The translations under genes and the position numbers were made by a program. Shown one piece after another: positions 59,439 to 64,000 of a stretch of DNA of 64,000 nt. This stretch comes from Ianthella basta (Eukaryota; Porifera; Demospongiae; Verongiida; Ianthellidae). The stretch is from assembly GCA_964019415.1 (NCBI GenBank), contig OZ025874.1, positions 5,623,592 to 5,687,591 of the forward strand, given 5' to 3'. How positions within the stretch are numbered: position 1 is the stretch's first letter; the number at the start of each line of letters is the position of its first letter. The notes below the pieces were generated by a model. The model was given only the letters and a program-made list of their open reading frames with translations, searched no databases and was not told the origin of the DNA.

Positions 59439-59715
59439 ATTTTTCCAGTGAATCGCCACAGAAAACACAACAAGGAAGATGTCCACATCTGTGCCTACGA
59501 ATAGCTGTAAACGAGTGGCTTCCGGCTGTCCATACGTGTCCCACACACTAAGCTCCACCTCTGTCCCGTCGACTGATAGTTGTTTAGTGAAGTTATCCAG
59601 AACACTAGGGTAGGAGAAGGACCCATGCTCACTGCTTCTATAAGCCAGGACCATGTTAGTCTTCCTCACTGCCCCATCACCAACCACAACACACTTTTAC
59701 ATGTGTAGCAGCCAT
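59439..59715 (-). pseudogene. Rho-family GTPase pseudogene 2 (truncated)
   Basis: On the - strand it begins ATGGCTGCTAC at 59715 and stops matching at the duplication edge (59439), so only the first half of a GTPase remains. It shares the extra base near codons 5-8 with pseudogene 1 and has GAVRKT where the intact gene has GTVGKT. It is therefore a copy of pseudogene 1 (or the reverse), not of the intact gene. Confidence 0.85.
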
Positions 59716-59942
59716 GTTGACTGGTTGCTCCTTCCGTCCGTCATTAACTGACCTCGGCGGTCATTTCATTTATTTAAAACTCATCCATCCACCATTGTTA
59801 CCCGCGTACTGCACTGTACTGTCTTGAACCAGGACCTGCATGAAAATCTACCGTATGAAGTAGATGCAGCACTCCTGTTGATTAATAAGATATCCATCTA
59901 TCTATCTTTCTATCTTTCAGTCCCACCTTCCCAGTTGAGATG
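59439..59942. repeat. Right arm of 0.5 kb inverted duplication
   Basis: Inverted copy of 57062-57563, carrying the truncated second GTPase pseudogene and the tatc tetranucleotide tract. Confidence 0.85.
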
Positions 59943-60499
59943 CCGTTAAGGTTGGTTAGAGGACTAAGTATCTGGCTATTCCTTGTTCAAACTAAGTCCT
60001 GCAACACTGTAACAAGACCACTCTGCTTTTAGAACATTGTTTAACCTTAGGCCAGTACCCCCTTCCCAATTTGAAAGTGTGTTTAGAATGCATATCTTCA
60101 ATATTTAGATTTTTTGTTTCAGCATGCAGCAAAAACCGGTCCAGCCATGGCCGGACTGGGTGCTACAGCCCTGTCTAGTATATTATACAATGTCATATAA
60201 CCTCAATTGCCTGTGTCCTTTCTCCTATTGCAACTATATATGGAGGTGTCCCCTTTCCCACCATAACATGGGAGGGAACAATATCAAAGTGCAGCACCAG
60301 TGAAGGGTTCCCATTACTTGCATTTCAAGACATATACTGAAAACCAGATATACAAAACAACTTTATACAAAATGAAACCAAACAGATCACATGGCTAGCA
60401 TGTGATGAACCAGTTCATAATTCAAAATATTAACCCATGCATGCAGGACAGAGGGTAGTACAGGGTGTGTGCTCAGAGAAGTCACACTACCAGCAAATA
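59943..60499. other. Gene-free stretch, 3' flank of the ankyrin gene
   Basis: No gene seen; presumably includes the 3' untranslated region of the - strand ankyrin gene that ends at 60500. Confidence 0.4.
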
Positions 60500-61980
60500 T
60501 CACTGCTGGAGACTGTTCTTCCTGGTCTTGGGACCTGTGGCACCTGGGACAAGGAAAGGCATACAGGGGAGTAATTTATAAGAGCTGTGAAGGGGATTGA
60601 GCATGGTGAGGGGGGGGGGGGGGATACATGTAGGAGTAGCGAGGGAGGATTAGGAGGGAGAAAGGAATGCAAAGAGTGAGAGGGGATTAGCAGAGGTGAA
60701 TGATTGGCATAGTGAGATAGATAAGGAGCAGCAAGGAAGGAGGAAATAGGACTACAGAGTGAGGGTTGAAGCCATAAGGAAGAATTAGGTTATACTAGAG
60801 AGTGAGAAAGAGAGGATTAGTTTAAGAAGGGCCTTGGAGTAGTGGAGTACAATTATAACACCCTTCATAACTCATATTCCTCAAGCCTCCACCCCACCTA
60901 TTCTACTCACCTGTGTGACCCACTAGGGCATTCAAACTGCTGACTGATATTTTAGCTGATCCTTGTCTTGAGGATGGAGGCTGTAGCAGAGGAGAAATAA
61001 TGAACAGGTCGTGGAAGTAAATTACCGTATACACTTTAATTTTCACAGGGTTCATAGTTCATGGAATTGCCATTTTCACAGATATTGCATTTTGAATTTG
61101 TGGATGATATCAAACCGAAGCACCTACTAGCTAACTAGCCAACAGTGAAGCATGACCATTACTTTATTTTTCATGTTATAATTTTAGAAATGTAACTAGT
61201 TTCATTCTATTGTTTGGAATACATTATCAAGTAGCCATCTCATCAAGCACCTACACAGAAATGAATGATTTGAACATGCAGAAAAGTCAGCAAGCTCAAC
61301 CAAACCTAACCAAACCTAAGAATCACACTACTAGCCCGATTTGAGCAGCAGAGTCCCTCTCTGCGGTCCCGAGGATGGCTGCTGTGTTGCCACATTGGAC
61401 CGCCACTGCAAGCTGCTGTAAGAGATACTTGTGGATGTTGGAGAAAATGATGTTGAAATATACGTGGGGGAAATATTCAAAATGTAAAAAAATGTACAAT
61501 CAGTGCCATTTCCACTAGTGCTCCTGGCTATCTTGCTGAGACTTCAGCTTGTTGCAAGAGGCTCTTCTCTCCTCCCTGCAAAGTTGCCACTATGTTTTGC
61601 TTGGCCACATGTGGTGCTCTCTAGCTAGCTATGTTTTGTAACTTTCCATCGACAGAGGGACACTATACCCAAATCTGACACGTCCATGACCATCTAGAGC
61701 AAACTGTCCCAAGACAAGGAAGTATAGCGTGGTGAATAAAGCCAAGATAGTTGTCACAATTTTTAGCAATCATTACATCTCTTTCATGGCTTTCTGTGTA
61801 CTGACATGTCTAAACATTCAAGGACAAAAGTTTGTGGACAGCTGCTGATTTGCAAAATCATTAAACATTGTACCCCGTGAAAATTAAAGCACACACGGTA
61901 TTACTTATCCTTCACTTATAATTCTATACCTCACATACTTGAGTACACTAAGTCTTGCATGTACGCATGCACACATGCAG

Positions 61981-62068
<88 letters not shown>

Positions 62069-63056
62069 GCACACACACACACACCTGTAACAGCTGTATA
62101 CACTCAGTGTGCTGTCTCTGCATGGCATAGTGGATAGGGAGCATCTTCCTAGAATCAGGAAGTGATGTCTTGCCACCACTGCAGGTAGGTAGGGTAGGCA
62201 TACAGTCAACAGGCATCAGCACAGTCAGGAATGACACATTATCAACCAGAAGGCACGAAGGAAAATGTATGGATTGGCTACACTTAGAGAGCTCGAATCA
62301 GTGTATTGAACAATGCACACATTCACTAGTCTACATACCCTTAAAGGCTACAAACGTTAGTGGGAACTAAAGTTAGTTAGATAGATAGATAGATAGATCT
62401 ATCTATCTAAATTAGTACCTGTTAAAATTAGTAGACTTAAGGCAGCCTTAGTTCAGGCTTACATACTAACCATGCAATTATGCTTCACATTGTAAGGGAT
62501 GGAACTGGAATCGAAATGAAAGTCCACTAGGAGTTCTACATGTCAAAGCAATTTCTTGGCACACGTAAGTTCAAAGAAGTAGAATGTCATTGCAAGCAAG
62601 TAAGTCCTGATAGTAGTAATTCAGTAGTACTGTGCACCTTACTGTAATATTACACAGTGTGTACATATTACTGCAATATGGTTGTATTCATGTAACCCTG
62701 CCTAGCATTACTGTATAAAACTTACTGCTGAATGAGTATTTGTAACATGTCAGGCCTGTTATGGACTACAGCCCAGTGGATAGCAGTTGTTTGCTGACAG
62801 TCACTGCAGTTGATGTCAACACCAGGAACGGACAACAGCAACAACAAAATGTCCATGCTGCCTGTGATGGTAAGAGTGAAGAGTGGGGCAGAATAGCGGA
62901 CAGTGAACAAACAGGTAAACGAATAGCAAGACACCTATGTAACTCACACACAAAACACACCAACACACAGTTGGCCCAACCACTTTCACTCATAATACAC
63001 CCACTCACTACCATACAGAGTAACACACGCACATACATACGTACATGTGCATATGT

Positions 63057-63138
<82 letters not shown>

Positions 63139-63395
63139 CTACGTACCTTTAGCAGTGACAGCTAGGTGCAGAGGGATTCTCCCTTTGTCATCCTTCACGT
63201 CCACTAGTCTTGGAAAACACTCCATCAGCACCTGACAGCACTCAAAGGTCTGCTTGGTCACTGCATAGTGGAGAGCTGTCCTGCCTTCTCCATCAACAAT
63301 TGCTGGGTTTGCACCACAAGACTGAATGAAAAGAACAAGTCATTGTTCTCAACACCACTCACATTCCCATACACCCACACCCACCCACAAGCACA

Positions 63396-63436
<41 letters not shown>

Positions 63437-63802
63437 CACACCCATCCACCCACCCACACCGACCCCCCCACACAGACACACCCATCCACCCACCCACACC
63501 GACCCCCCACACAGACACACCCATCCACCCACCCACACCGACCCCCCACACAGACACACCCATCCACCCACCCACACCGACCCCCCACACAGACACACCA
63601 TCCACCCACCCACACCGACCCCCCCACACAGACACACCATCCACCCACCCACACCGACCCCCCCACATAGACACACCCATCCACCCACCCACACCGACCC
63701 CCCCACACAGACACACCTTGATCAAGATGGACACATGTGCCGGGTGCCTACACAGCACAGCCCAATGCAAAGGAGAGGTCTTCTGGTTGTCCCACTGGTT
63801 CA
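60500..63802 (-). CDS. Ankyrin-repeat protein, C-terminal part (5' end outside window)
   Basis: Exons on the - strand in order: 63802-63717, 63321-63147, 62861-62726, 62178-62085, 61415-61332 (weak), 60980-60911, 60543-60500. Phases agree throughout. Four to five ankyrin repeats are clear: [71 protein letters not shown], and [20 protein letters not shown] short Ser-rich tail ([10 protein letters not shown]) ends in [11 protein letters not shown]. The repeat style resembles ANKRD55 or inversin-type proteins, but I cannot name it. The fifth exon is uncertain: its donor is gtagtg and it lies inside an inverted-repeat element. The N-terminal exons lie beyond 64000; none is visible in 63803-64000. 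Confidence 0.8.
61023..61900. mobile_element. Inverted-repeat element with TACCGTATACACTTTAA-type ends
   Basis: Ends TACCGTATACACTTTAATTT and, from the right inward, TACCGTGTGTGCTTTAATTT, each followed by TCAC(A/G)GGG. About 880 bases, no transposase seen. The candidate ankyrin-gene exon 61332-61415 lies within it. The end sequence resembles that of the smaller MITE at 41346-41524. Confidence 0.65.
61980..62084. repeat. (CA)n microsatellite at a 5' splice site of the ankyrin gene
   Basis: On the gene strand exon 62178-62085 ends CTGTTACAG and the intron is (GT)n with GCGC interruptions from its first base. Confidence 0.95.
63059..63135. repeat. (CA)n microsatellite in ankyrin gene intron
   Basis: Thirty-eight CA units; reads (GU)n in the transcript, beginning 12 bases after the 5' splice site of the exon ending at 63147. 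Confidence 0.95.
63432..63716. repeat. Minisatellite (about 40 bases, seven units) at a 5' splice site of the ankyrin gene
   Basis: Units read caccgacccccc(c)acacagacaca then cccatccacccaccca on +. On the gene strand the first unit starts immediately at the donor of the exon ending at 63717 (ATCAAG then gtgtgtctgtg), so every unit carries a copy of the donor-like gtgtgtctg. Confidence 0.9.
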
Positions 63803-64000
63803 CTGCAGCACAACAAACACACAACAAACCACAAGCCACAACACATCCAGTACAGAGCGTGTGGTGAAAGCCAACAGCTTATTAGCAAGAGAGATGAAGT
63901 ACAAGCATGACAGTGAGGAAAAGCACCCAGTCCATGTTTTCCAATGATGAAAGAACATGGAATATTGGAAAAAGATAGCTGGTTGTGAGTATTATGATGC

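Overview
This window is animal nuclear DNA. Most genes are intron-rich with GT-AG introns, coding exons of roughly 20-760 bases, and abundant (GT)n/(CA)n microsatellites, minisatellites and small terminal-inverted-repeat elements. The conserved genes (RBM22, S-adenosylmethionine synthetase, NOLC1/Nopp140, MOB1) are close to their animal orthologues. An ankyrin-Roc-COR-Death protein and a family of intronless BTB genes point to an early-branching invertebrate. A sponge is my best guess, but this is inference and no taxonomic marker is present.

Left region (1-29268, all + strand). One internal exon of the splicing factor RBM22 lies at 182-282. The next in-phase RBM22 exon is at 15921, so the intervening intron is about 15.6 kb. 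That intron holds four intact intronless BTB genes (2844-4196, 4894-6243, 6909-8258, 12755-14215) and one decayed BTB copy (about 10140-10560). From 12031 onward the DNA is a tandem segmental duplication. The unit is one BTB gene plus the last eight coding exons of RBM22. Unit 1 is 12031-19349, unit 2 is 19350-26802, and unit 3 (26803-29268) keeps only a BTB gene and a scrap of the RBM22 3' flank. Both RBM22 3' halves are open and have exons of identical length. The 5' exon could therefore splice to either, or one half could be redundant.

Middle region. A complete 10-exon S-adenosylmethionine synthetase gene (29547-35841, +) is followed by mobile-element debris. Next is an intronless ATP-grasp-like gene on the - strand (37818-39140). 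It is divergent, across 101 bases, from a two-exon gene for a small single-pass membrane protein (39242-39896, +). A complete 10-exon NOLC1 gene (45938-40143, -) and a complete 6-exon MOB1 gene (50603-47094, -) follow. MOB1 is divergent from a two-exon ankyrin-Roc-COR-Death gene (50990-53975, +).

Right region. A stretch without recognisable genes (53976-57061) precedes an atypical Rho-family GTPase gene (58639-59232, +). That gene is flanked by two decayed copies in opposite orientation, which form a 0.5 kb inverted repeat. The right edge holds the 3' half of an ankyrin-repeat gene on the - strand (63802-60500), whose 5' part lies outside the window.

A recurring feature is that many tandem repeats begin at, or within about 15 bases of, annotated 5' splice sites. 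One 0.4 kb polypyrimidine/polypurine tract abuts a 3' splice site. All exon structures were deduced by eye from reading-frame continuity, splice consensus and remembered family sequences; no alignment was run.
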